A DNA stretch of 46,952 nucleotides from an uncultured Hyphomicrobiaceae bacterium (GTDB taxonomy: Bacteria; Pseudomonadota; Alphaproteobacteria; Rhizobiales; Hyphomicrobiaceae): NCBI GenBank assembly GCA_937873575.1, contig CALMPK010000155.1:1-46952 (forward strand). The letters run 5' to 3'. A model generated the notes under the pieces. The model saw only the letters and a list, made by a program, of their open reading frames with translations. It had not been told where the DNA came from and ran no database searches. Made by a program: the position numbers and the translations under genes. Every line of letters begins with the position of its first letter. The first letter of the stretch is position 1. Of this stretch, positions 15,145 through 22,630 are shown one piece after another.

Positions 15145-15819
15145 TTACTGCCCCACCAGAGATTGCGCGGCGCGCACCGCCGCGCCAAAACATGCGAACC
15201 GGCCGGCGTACAGCCGTTTCCCATTTATCGTTCTCTCTGCTTGCCACTTGCCGTACCGACCTGACCACACAACCCCAAGCGATTTCGGCCTCTTTGCAAG
15301 AACAGGACGGTCAACAGCCACGCCATGCCGAGATGAGAACCCGCTCCGTGCCTCCGCATCACGGCGCGCTTGCACGGCGTCGCCGAAGCTGTCGAACCGA
15401 CCGAGCCATTCATTTGCCAATCTGGCTTTCCAGCGCCCCGTTGTGGAGCACATTGAAACGCCCATCACCCCTGTTGCATTGTCCACTCGTCGCTTGGTAT
15501 TGCGCGCATTGCCGGACTGATCCGTAAGGCGCAGATTGCACAGCCTGTTGTTGGAACCGTCTCCGTCGATGTGGTCGATTACAACTCCGCGCCCATCTGG
15601 AATGTCGCCATGGTGCATAATCCACACAGCCTGATGCGCATAAAAGCGGACACCATCAACGGTGACACGCTTGTAGATGGAGCACCCCTTGCGAGTAGGA
15701 GAACCAGCCTCGGCTCCGATCTTTGTGCGATTGGCAAGTTTGCACTTGAACCGCAGAATGCCGGTTTCGGCCTCATAGGCGAACACATCATGCAGGCGGT
15801 CGCGTGTGGGCAGTTTCAT
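15145..15819 (-). CDS. Free-standing HNH homing endonuclease with two AP2 domains
   Basis: HNH nuclease: H62 in AHQAVWIMHHG, the DHIDGDGSNN block (residues 82-91) and NLR further on supply the metal- and DNA-binding residues. After NTKRR come two AP2-type beta domains, about residues 115-165 (TGVMGVSMCSTTGRWKARL) and 178-222 (GVVWSGRYGKWQAERTING), which bind DNA targets. It shows no structural role and interrupts the PAAR-gp46 order, as mobile endonucleases do. The start at 15819 overlaps the PAAR stop as ATGA and is preferred to an upstream in-frame GTG. Its base composition is lower in GC than its neighbours, a sign of transfer. Confidence 0.85.
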   Translation of the reverse strand: MKLPTRDRLHDVFAYEAETGILRFKCKLANRTKIGAEAGSPTRKGCSIYKRVTVDGVRFYAHQAVWIMHHGDIPDGRGVVIDHIDGDGSNNRLCNLRLTDQSGNARNTKRRVDNATGVMGVSMCSTTGRWKARLANEWLGRFDSFGDAVQARRDAEARSGFSSRHGVAVDRPVLAKRPKSLGVVWSGRYGKWQAERTINGKRLYAGRFACFGAAVRAAQSLVGQ

Positions 15820-16073
15820 TCGTCGAAACTCCTTGTCGCGCCTGAAATGAGTGCCGCCCCACACGCAGCCAAGTCCCCCTGCCTGGCGCAGAACTTACCC
15901 TCAACCTTGAGTCGACTCGAATGCGTTACAATCGGCTGGTCACCGTGGATCGGGCAACTCAGGATGTCGGTCTCACGCGCGATCAACGCCCCCTCGCACA
16001 AGGTTTTCGACGCGCTGGTGGTGATGGCGCCACCGTGCGACGAGGTGTCTCCGAGGCGGCAGATCAGCGGCAT
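15816..16073 (-). CDS. PAAR-type tail tip protein, 85 aa
   Basis: Small spike-tip protein: MPLICRLGDTSSHGGAI, then CPIHGDQPI and KFCARQGDLAACGA give the repeated Gly-Asp/His-Gly plan of PAAR proteins, with Cys and His that bind one metal ion at the point of a sharpened cone. It should cap the central spike encoded upstream and lead membrane piercing. Length is normal for PAAR (85-100 aa). It is separated from the gp45-like gene by seven bases. Confidence 0.8.
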   Translation of the reverse strand: MPLICRLGDTSSHGGAITTSASKTLCEGALIARETDILSCPIHGDQPIVTHSSRLKVEGKFCARQGDLAACGAALISGATRSFDE

Positions 16074-16080
16074 CGCGGCC

Positions 16081-16464
16081 TCACGTCGGATTTATGTGGC
16101 ACACGCCGCCAGTCTTGATGATGATGTCGCCGGGTGCTTCGTGCGTGGTGGTGCCGCCGGCGTCGTGCTTGATCGACTGACCGGCCTTGTGATTCTTGTA
16201 GGTGACCTCGCCCTCTTTCTGCTGGTCGACGCGGTCTTTCTCGGGCGGCAGCACGATGGCGATGCAGCGGCTCATGTCGCCGTCGAGCGGGATGATCAGC
16301 GCCTCGCCGTCGGTGATCGGCGCGCCCTGAATCCCATACGGATCGATGATCTTCGCCGAGAACTCGTGCCCGTCGGCGGTGAAGCGAGCCTGCTTGTGGG
16401 CGCCCTTGTCATTCGACGGCGCCTTGATCTTGGCGGTGAATGGATAACGTCTTGTATCAGCCAT
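16081..16464 (-). CDS. Mu gp45-like central spike / baseplate protein, 127 aa
   Basis: Spike protein: an N-terminal OB-like part (RRYPFTAKIKAPS... FSAKIIDPYGIQGAPI) followed by a beta-helical, Gly/Thr-rich end (GQSIKHDAGGTTTHEAPGDI), the pattern of the short spikes of Mu and P2. It is shorter than Mu gp45 (197 aa), having lost part of the helix, and the separate PAAR protein downstream probably supplies the tip. HKAGQ and TGGVCH may be part of the metal-binding apex. Confidence 0.75.
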   Translation of the reverse strand: MADTRRYPFTAKIKAPSNDKGAHKQARFTADGHEFSAKIIDPYGIQGAPITDGEALIIPLDGDMSRCIAIVLPPEKDRVDQQKEGEVTYKNHKAGQSIKHDAGGTTTHEAPGDIIIKTGGVCHINPT

Positions 16465-16493
16465 GCGCGCCCCTCCCGCGTTAGCTTCTGCCC

Positions 16494-17633
16494 TCAGTAC
16501 GAGCCGCTCGGCTTCGCGCCTAGACCGCCCTTTCCGGTCCGCGACTTGCCCGCCTCGGACTTGTCGGAATAGGCGTCCCCGAACGTGCAGTGGATCTCGG
16601 TCTCGGCGCCGCCGTCCCAGTCCTTGGTGAATTTCACCTCCTTGATGAACAACTCGTCGCTGATCTGGAAATGATCGTCACGCACCGGGATGACGTAGCC
16701 GGGCCACCACAACTCGCCAGACTGACAGGTGAACCCTGCCACCGTGGCATTAAAAGTGTATTTGCGGGCCCGTGCGAGGTTGGCGCGCCACTTGGCGGCA
16801 TCCTCCGGCGTCTTGCCCTCGATGCCGGCAACGCCGCGAAAATGCAACTTGCGCTCCTTGCGCACCGAGGAATCGAGCGCCTTCCGGACGTTGTTCGAGA
16901 TCGGCTCGGCGCGGGCTGGCGCATAGCCCTTGTCGTGGTTCTCCCAATCGGGATCCGTGGTCGACTTCTGGCCGGCGCAGTTGTGCTCGTTGTGGCGGCC
17001 GAAGTCGGAATTCTGGTACGCCGCTTTTTTGATGTTGTTGTTGGGGCTGTCCTCGAACGTCTTCATCAGGAAGCCGCCGAGACGCCGCTTGGTGTTGCGG
17101 TCGATGACCAGATTGCCTTTGCCGTCGGTGGTCAGCACCACCTGACGGCGCTTGGCCCACGCATCGAGCCAGTCGTGCCCGAGCATGTCGATCGCCCCGA
17201 CCGGCATCTCGCCGCCCTTGCGGTACGGGTCGGGGTTGGCCTTGTCGATCACCTTGATTGATGACAGCCCCATTTTCTTGAGCGTGCCCTCGGCGACCTT
17301 TTTCAGAGTCGTCTCCGGCCGGAACTCGACCTTCGGCCCGATCGTCGAATCGACAAGATCCTGGGTCTTGTCTCGCAGCGTCATGCGAATCGTGTGGGTC
17401 TTGAAATCGTGCGTCGCATCGACCGCGTGCACGTGCCCGGTCAGCACCGGGCGGCCGGCGAGGATGATCACAACGGTATCGCCGACATCGGCCGGCATGG
17501 GATTGCCCGGCTGCTCGGAAATCTCGAGCGTGCCCTCTCCGGATGCCTTGTCGAAAGTCTGCGTGATCTCGACGCGAAGCCAGCCGGCGAACGGGCGGCC
17601 GGCGAGCATGACGACTACGCTATCCCCAGCCAT
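16494..17633 (-). CDS. Mu gpP-like baseplate hub protein (gp27 fold), 379 aa
   Basis: Hub protein that adapts the six-fold tail tube to the three-fold spike. Visible: VVVMLAGRPFAGWLRVEIT at the start, GDTVVIILAGRPVLTGHV repeating the same strand pair in the second tandem beta domain, and DMLGHDWLDAWAKRR plus LVIDRNTKRR in the middle domain. These match the Mu gpP/gp44 family. Its ATG shares one base with the gpN-like stop (TGATG). Confidence 0.8.
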   Translation of the reverse strand: MAGDSVVVMLAGRPFAGWLRVEITQTFDKASGEGTLEISEQPGNPMPADVGDTVVIILAGRPVLTGHVHAVDATHDFKTHTIRMTLRDKTQDLVDSTIGPKVEFRPETTLKKVAEGTLKKMGLSSIKVIDKANPDPYRKGGEMPVGAIDMLGHDWLDAWAKRRQVVLTTDGKGNLVIDRNTKRRLGGFLMKTFEDSPNNNIKKAAYQNSDFGRHNEHNCAGQKSTTDPDWENHDKGYAPARAEPISNNVRKALDSSVRKERKLHFRGVAGIEGKTPEDAAKWRANLARARKYTFNATVAGFTCQSGELWWPGYVIPVRDDHFQISDELFIKEVKFTKDWDGGAETEIHCTFGDAYSDKSEAGKSRTGKGGLGAKPSGSY

Positions 17634-18811
17634 CAGCCGCGCTCCAGAAGCAAATTGAGTGTGCCGGCCATCAGCACCGGGTTCTGCCCGAGGTTGAGGT
17701 CGACGAGCGTTTGTAGTCGTGCATCGTCGCCATAAGCGCGATAGGCCAGCACCGAGGCCGGCACGTTACCGAACGTTCCAGCGGTGACCTGCGGCAGTCT
17801 GACCTCGACCTGGCGAAGCACTTCGGATGCAGCGACGTGCACATTCCGCAAAGCTACGTGCACATCAGCATCGAGTTCGCGCTCATGCACAGCATCGATG
17901 CGCGCCGTCAGCGCCGTCTCGTCGCGAGCGACGTCATCGGCAGTTGCATAGATGCGACCGACCATGGCGTCGGCAAGCGCCAGGAAGGCTGCGGCCTCCA
18001 TAGTCATGCCGACCAGTCGGAGCGTCTCGGCCCTGGCCACGCGGTCAGCCGTCGTCGTGCGGATGGCGTCGGCGCTCGCCGTCACCGCCATTGCGGCATC
18101 GCTGAGCGCCGTGAAGCCGCGCACGAGGTCCGCAGCGCCATAGGCGTCGACGGCATCCAGCGGCTCGGCAATGACGCGCTGGAGCGTCCCGCCGAGCGCC
18201 ACAGGGTCGCGCGCCAGAGCGTCGGATCGCGTCACGAGATCGGCCCCGGCGCGACCTGCGGCGGCGAACAGCCGATCCGACACAGCGCCGACGTCCTCTA
18301 TCGCCGTAGCGATCTGGCGCATGCTTTCGGTCGATAGCAGCGGGTTGCCGTACCTCGCGACAAACGACGCGAACAGCGTGTCGAGCGCCGACTTGGCGAT
18401 GCCGGTGACATACGCTGCCACGCCCGTCACCGACCCTGGCAGCGACGGCGGCCCGGTAACCGCGAAAGGAATGTCGATCTCGAGGGTGCCGGCGTCACGG
18501 TCGTCGCGGCGGACGCGGAACTTGCCGTCGACCATGACGTACTGCGAGCCATACCACGGGTGTTTGAGCATGCCCGGGCCCGGTCGCGTCAGCGCCGCCC
18601 GAAGTGCTGCCCATTGGCCCGGCAGGTTCGGCCCGTGCAGGATCGCATTGATCTTGAACTCGGGCGGATGGCGGCCGTTGTCCTCGAGGTAGTGGAAGGA
18701 GGAATCTGGCGTGGCATGCCGAATCGAGTTTCTTCCTTCCTCTGCGTCGTCCTGGGGGACTAAAAACCTGACGCCGCGGAATGAAGCTGGTTGCAGGTCT
18801 GACGGCAGCAT
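17633..18811 (-). CDS. DNA circularization / tail protein (Mu gpN family), 392 aa
   Basis: The first ~100 residues (ASFRGVRFLVPQDDAEEG... GRHPPEFKINAILHGPN) are the DNA_circ_N domain of the Mu gpN family, historically named for a DNA-circularisation function but a baseplate/tail component in practice. The C-terminal two thirds are long helices with repeated DAVDAYGAADLV, DALARDP, typical of the family. It sits between tape measure and hub, as in Mu. Confidence 0.8.
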   Translation of the reverse strand: MLPSDLQPASFRGVRFLVPQDDAEEGRNSIRHATPDSSFHYLEDNGRHPPEFKINAILHGPNLPGQWAALRAALTRPGPGMLKHPWYGSQYVMVDGKFRVRRDDRDAGTLEIDIPFAVTGPPSLPGSVTGVAAYVTGIAKSALDTLFASFVARYGNPLLSTESMRQIATAIEDVGAVSDRLFAAAGRAGADLVTRSDALARDPVALGGTLQRVIAEPLDAVDAYGAADLVRGFTALSDAAMAVTASADAIRTTTADRVARAETLRLVGMTMEAAAFLALADAMVGRIYATADDVARDETALTARIDAVHERELDADVHVALRNVHVAASEVLRQVEVRLPQVTAGTFGNVPASVLAYRAYGDDARLQTLVDLNLGQNPVLMAGTLNLLLERG

Positions 18812-18829
18812 GACTCTCTCCTGGCTGCG

Positions 18830-20932
18830 TTACGGCGAGACAGCGGCTTGACCGGCCTCAGCGGTGGATACGCCACGCGGAGCGTTGGTGGTGAGCGTGC
18901 CGCTCCCGCTACCGGCAACCGGCCCATTGACGGTTCCGCGCACGTTGACGGTGATCGGAGTCGCGGTTACCTGCAACGGCGCGATCTCGCCGCGGATCTG
19001 GCTTTCGACCTTGATGCGCTCGGCGGCGGCTTGCGGCACTCGGTTCGGGTTCGGCGCCGGGGCTGGCGGCGGAAGCGCGGGGCCCGCCGGGAACCCGGAC
19101 ACAAGCCCGTTGATCCGCTGGTTCATGCGGTCATACCAAGCCGAATTTGGATCGGGAGCGCTATACATGGACGGGGGCGTGGCCTTGCCGCCGCCAAGCC
19201 CGGCGAACCAGTCTGAAAGCCCGGTCCAGCCCTTCTTATGCGCCCCGGTGCCCGGTGTTGACGCCGCATTCTGTTCGGCGGTGAAGTCCATCCATGCCTT
19301 GATCCACGGCGGCAGTTCGGGGAACAGGACAGAGAAGGAGATCGGCGTCGAGGCGTACTCGGCGAGCTTCCCCCAATTGTCGTAGATCCACATAGCGGAT
19401 GTCACGCCGATCGCGGTCACGACCAAAGTCAGTGCGACCGCGCTCGATAGGGCGGCCATGGTCATCAACGTCTTCCACGCCATGCCGGTCAACATCACAA
19501 CAGAGCGGAACCGAGCCAGCGCGCCGGTGAGACCGACCATGCGCGCCGCGAACGCGGCGGCGACGAGGCCGAGCGAGATGAGACCCGCCCCAAGGCCAGC
19601 CGTGAGCAGCGTGCCGCCGATAGCGCTGTACTGCGACAGGTCACCCATCGCCGACACGAAGTCGGTCAGGATGTTGGTGCCCTTGCGCAGCGGGTCGAGC
19701 AGCGGCAACGCTGCCAGGATTTGCAAGCGGTCCCATGCATGTCCGAGCTGCTTCAGCGCGAACGTCAGCGATTCGGTGCGGCGGCCGAATTCGCGGTCGA
19801 CCGACCCGCTGCGCGTCACGACCTTGTTGTAGCGTTCGAGTTGCTCGGCAATCTCGCGCAACCCCTGGTCGCCGTTGCGCAACCAGTTCATGAACGCCGT
19901 GTCTTTGGCGAACCGATTCGCATATTGATCGTCGGCGATGGCAAGCTGCTTCTTATATTCATTGATGTTTGCCGCAACCGCGCTGAACTGCGCCGCCGAT
20001 CGCGAATCGAGCAGTCCCGCCGCAACCGACTCCTGCTGGATTTTGTTCATGCCCTGCATCCGCTCCATGACATCGAGCATGAGATCCTGCGGATTATCGA
20101 GCAGCATTTTGCCCATTTGGTCGCGCGACGTCTTCAAAAGCCCAAGCGCGCGGTTGAACCCCTTGGTCGGGGCCGCCAAGTTGCGCGTCAGCTTCGTGAA
20201 GGTCATGCGGGCGCGTGTGCCTTGGAGTTCGCCCGATTTCTCGCCCGTAACGAGCGCGGTACCGGCATAGGCCGAGAACTGCTCCGGGGTAAGGCCGAAT
20301 TTCTTCGCCGCGACACCGCCGCGTTCGAATGCCTTGAGCAGTTCCGGCGCCTTGAATGCGGAGCGGTTCGACAGTTCGTTGATCGTGTCGGCTGTCTCCT
20401 TCAGCCGCTTGCGCGCGTCCTCCGGAGCGAGGTCGTTGAACCATTGCGCAGTGAGCGTGGCGAGCGAGCGGGACGCCATCTTCTCGCCCATGTCGTCCCA
20501 GGTCACAGAAACCTTGGCGACCGTCTCGGCAAACGCCGCGAGCGTCTCGCGGCCGCGGATGCCCATCAGTGCGCCTTCGGTCATCATCTCAGCGATCTGC
20601 TCGCCAGACTTGCCGACACTCACACCGAGTTGCATGGCGTCTTTGCCATAGGCGAACATCTCGTCTCGGGTGATGCCGGTCACCCGTCGCAGACTGGTCA
20701 GACTTTCCTCGAAGGCCGCCGCCTTTTTGACGCCCATCAGGGCAAAGGCACCGGACAGCAGCACCACGCCAGCGGTGACGCCAGCCAGCCGGGCGATCAG
20801 CGGCCCCATGGTCGCGCCCGCCGCAGCGATAGCCTTGCCCATCCGCGCTGCCGCGACCGCTATGCCAGCGGCGGCAGGGGTAAACTTATCAACCAATTCA
20901 AAGAGATACTGGACCGAAAAGGACGTGGCCAT
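18830..20932 (-). CDS. Tail tape measure protein, 700 aa
   Basis: Length ruler and later a pore/pilot of the tail. Residues about 15-75 include hydrophobic segments (GPLIARLAGVTAGVVLLSGA), then the PhageMin_Tail block FEESLTSLRRVTGITRDEM and ALGLLKTSRDQMGKM; a second hydrophobic block follows near residues 455-525 (GTLLTAGLGAGLISLGLVAA and ALSSAVALTLVVTAIGV) and the end is Pro-rich. Short for a myophage tape measure, implying a short tail. An AGGGG lies 6-8 bases before the ATG. The gene is separated from the tail chaperone by an inverted moron, an unusual break. Confidence 0.85.
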   Translation of the reverse strand: MATSFSVQYLFELVDKFTPAAAGIAVAAARMGKAIAAAGATMGPLIARLAGVTAGVVLLSGAFALMGVKKAAAFEESLTSLRRVTGITRDEMFAYGKDAMQLGVSVGKSGEQIAEMMTEGALMGIRGRETLAAFAETVAKVSVTWDDMGEKMASRSLATLTAQWFNDLAPEDARKRLKETADTINELSNRSAFKAPELLKAFERGGVAAKKFGLTPEQFSAYAGTALVTGEKSGELQGTRARMTFTKLTRNLAAPTKGFNRALGLLKTSRDQMGKMLLDNPQDLMLDVMERMQGMNKIQQESVAAGLLDSRSAAQFSAVAANINEYKKQLAIADDQYANRFAKDTAFMNWLRNGDQGLREIAEQLERYNKVVTRSGSVDREFGRRTESLTFALKQLGHAWDRLQILAALPLLDPLRKGTNILTDFVSAMGDLSQYSAIGGTLLTAGLGAGLISLGLVAAAFAARMVGLTGALARFRSVVMLTGMAWKTLMTMAALSSAVALTLVVTAIGVTSAMWIYDNWGKLAEYASTPISFSVLFPELPPWIKAWMDFTAEQNAASTPGTGAHKKGWTGLSDWFAGLGGGKATPPSMYSAPDPNSAWYDRMNQRINGLVSGFPAGPALPPPAPAPNPNRVPQAAAERIKVESQIRGEIAPLQVTATPITVNVRGTVNGPVAGSGSGTLTTNAPRGVSTAEAGQAAVSP

Positions 20933-20986
20933 TTTCTTCCCCTTGCGCTACGCTTTTCCCCCTCAGAGTCGGAGGGCGACAAAGCG

Positions 20987-21394
20987 ATGGCATTTGTTCG
21001 GTTATTGGTGATCGTGCTCCTGCTCAGCGGAGCGCTTGGTCTCATCGTCGCCGCGTGGGGGCCTGAACGATCAGCGGCCACGGCCAACTACCCGCTACCC
21101 GGCGACAGGTTGCGGCTGACGGAGCTCGTTTTCGGATGCGAAAAGGAACAGCGCTCGGCGCTTGATCGGTTCGTTGTGGCCGGCGACCGCGCCGCGTTCG
21201 GCGCCTATCTCGATCAGCAGATCCGCATGGGCCGATGCACCGAGTTGAAGCCGGGCGATACCGTGTATGTCGAGAAGGTCGAACTGATCGCCGGCCAGAG
21301 CCTCGTGCGCAAGATCGGAACGATGCGCTCGTGGTGGGTTACGTCAAGGACACTGGCCGAAGTCTCGACAAAAGAAACCGGTCGGACCCATTGA
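20987..21394 (+). CDS. Moron: secreted or membrane-anchored small protein, 135 aa
   Basis: The only plus-strand gene inside the late region. The N-terminus AFVRLLVIVLLLSGALGLIV is a signal anchor or signal peptide; the remainder is a soluble charged domain with two Cys (FGCEKEQ and MGRCTE) that could form a disulfide outside the membrane. GGAGGG lies about 12 bases before the ATG. It starts 54 bases from the divergent tape measure start and ends facing the tail chaperone with a hairpin between them, the classical signs of a moron expressed independently, for example in the lysogen. No known superinfection-exclusion family is recognised. Confidence 0.7.
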   Translation: MAFVRLLVIVLLLSGALGLIVAAWGPERSAATANYPLPGDRLRLTELVFGCEKEQRSALDRFVVAGDRAAFGAYLDQQIRMGRCTELKPGDTVYVEKVELIAGQSLVRKIGTMRSWWVTSRTLAEVSTKETGRTH

Positions 21395-21404
21395 GCCCGA
21401 CCGG
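21378..21404. terminator. Bidirectional terminator between converging genes
   Basis: Perfect 8-bp stem CCGGTCGG/CCGACCGG with an 11-base loop, overlapping the stop of the moron. On the minus strand the hairpin is followed by TTTCTTTT, an intrinsic-terminator T-run; on the plus strand CGTTT follows. It could end the moron transcript and also partly stop the late transcript between tail chaperone and tape measure. Confidence 0.6.
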
Positions 21405-21407
21405 CGT

Positions 21408-22090
21408 TTAACTCTTGGCCTTGCGTTTCGAGGCCCTCTCGACCTCTTTGTGGTAGGCGCTCAAGTCGTCGGTGAGACGCATCAGTTCCGCGAACGGGAG
21501 TTCGCGCGCGTACTCGATGGAAATTGCGCCTTCGTAGCCGAGGACGACGAAGGAGACGTGGCGGGCCCACTCGTCCTCTTTGATTTGCGGTCCACTAAGA
21601 AAAAACCCGTGAACGTCCCGAGAACACGGTCGACCGCGTCCATGCCGCCAACCTCGTCGAGCGCCTCCCAGACCGCATCGGTGACTGGCGATCCATTGTC
21701 GCCAGCAGTCGCCAGCTTCGGCGTCCCGGTCAAGGTCTTCATGACGTAGTCGCTGAACTGCTGGAACCGCTCCGGGCCGAGTCCCATCGCCATCATCTGC
21801 CAGACGCCGAGCGGATCCTCGTCCTTCTCGGCGGCCTTCGGCGCATCCTCGTCGTCGACGTTGAGCGAGCCGCCAACGTCGGCCGGCTGCGTCTTGGCCA
21901 TCGCTTCGAGCGAGGATCGCCGCGATTGCAGCGACGAGATCGCCTCCATGACGAACGCGGTCATTGTCGCGTGAACGTGCCGCTTGCCGAGCCCAGGGGC
22001 CCGCAGCGTGAGCGATGTAACCTCGGCGAAGTTGCCGTTTTCCGAGATCTTGATCGGGTCGTCGAGTGTCAGAATCGTTTCGCCGCGCAT
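21408..22090 (-). CDS. Tail assembly chaperone, -1 frameshift product (about 227 aa)
   Basis: If ribosomes slip back one base on the heptamer at 21599-21605, they leave the 0 frame after residue 164 (...TGFF) and add a 63-residue tail beginning LSGPQIKEDEWARH and ending RKAKS at the TAA 21408-21410. The tail is well formed (alternating charged and hydrophobic, WARHVSFVVLGYEG, YARELPFAEL) and has better coding character than the 0-frame end. This gives the familiar G and G-T pair of chaperones that bind tape measure and tube. Known in lambda-like and Mu-like phages; here inferred from the sequence. Confidence 0.7.
21482..22090 (-). CDS. Tail assembly chaperone, unshifted product, 202 aa
   Basis: Chaperone of tail assembly located, as in Mu, between tube and tape measure. 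The N-terminus (MRGETILTLDDPIKI, SLTLRAPGLGKRHVHA) is the Mu gp41-like domain: a short beta pair, then helix. The C-terminal 38 residues after the slippery site are Ser/Arg-rich and low quality, which argues that the biologically relevant long form arises by the -1 shift. No DNA or membrane features. Not part of the finished virion in related phages. Confidence 0.75.
   Translation of the reverse strand: MRGETILTLDDPIKISENGNFAEVTSLTLRAPGLGKRHVHATMTAFVMEAISSLQSRRSSLEAMAKTQPADVGGSLNVDDEDAPKAAEKDEDPLGVWQMMAMGLGPERFQQFSDYVMKTLTGTPKLATAGDNGSPVTDAVWEALDEVGGMDAVDRVLGTFTGFFLVDRKSKRTSGPATSPSSSSATKAQFPSSTRANSRSRN
21599..21605 (-). promoter_or_regulatory. Programmed -1 ribosomal frameshift site T-TTT-TTC
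   Basis: In the tail-chaperone gene the minus strand reads GGT TTT TTC TTA, so the heptamer T-TTT-TTC has the exact X-XXY-YYZ phasing of -1 slippery sites. Shifting opens the 63-codon tail down to 21408. A downstream stimulatory hairpin was not resolved by eye. Confidence 0.65.
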
Positions 22091-22132
22091 GTTGGTTTTG
22101 CCCCCTGATGGTCGCAGTTTCAGTGTCGGTCA

Positions 22133-22167
22133 GGGCCGGTCCGCAGGCGCCTCCCGCGAACCGGCCC
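22133..22167 (-). other. Hairpin between tail tube and chaperone genes
   Basis: Arms GGGCCGGT (22133-22140) and ACCGGCCC (22160-22167) enclose a smaller CGC/GCG pair. No T-run follows on the minus strand. It lies just after the abundant tube protein gene and may shield its mRNA 3' end or trim downstream expression. Confidence 0.4.
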
Positions 22168-22184
22168 CGTGTTGCCTTTACCCT

Positions 22185-22586
22185 TTAGGGCACGTACTTG
22201 CCTTCGAACTCAAGATCGATCGAGCCCTCGGCCTCGTACTTGGCCGACGGCTTGCTGGTCAGAAACATCTGCTCGTAGGAGAGCTGCTTGGTCGGCTCGA
22301 TGATCTTGATCGTCACCGGCACGCCCTTGTTGGCCTTGTCGGCGACGGTCTCGACCAAGCGCAGCATCTCGGCTGTGTGCGCCACCGAGAACTTGACCTT
22401 GGCCTTCAACTCCTCGACGTTGAGGCCGACGACCATATCGACGGCGTCGCCGCCCACCGATACCGCCCGCACCTTGCGCTCGCCGGGAATGTCGCGCTCG
22501 ACCGAGCCCGGGATGATCTTGATGGTCTGACCGTCGATCTGCACCTTGGGTGCCGACAAGGTCAGTGCTTCTGCCAGAGTAGCCAT
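22185..22586 (-). CDS. Tail tube protein (Mu gpM-like), 133 aa
   Basis: Forms the inner tube of the contractile tail. Visible: KVQIDGQTIKIIPGSVERDIPG near the start (the tube family's G-x-x-x-P-x-S...D-I-P-G pattern), AHTAEMLRLVETVADK and a beta-rich end SIDLEFEGKYVP. Length equals Mu-like tube proteins. It follows the sheath gene with a 44-base gap and is upstream of the chaperone, the conserved sheath-tube-chaperone order. Confidence 0.85.
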   Translation of the reverse strand: MATLAEALTLSAPKVQIDGQTIKIIPGSVERDIPGERKVRAVSVGGDAVDMVVGLNVEELKAKVKFSVAHTAEMLRLVETVADKANKGVPVTIKIIEPTKQLSYEQMFLTSKPSAKYEAEGSIDLEFEGKYVP

Positions 22587-22630
22587 GGCCGTCTATGTCC
22601 TCTCGTCTCGTGTTGCGGTTACCCTGGGGA

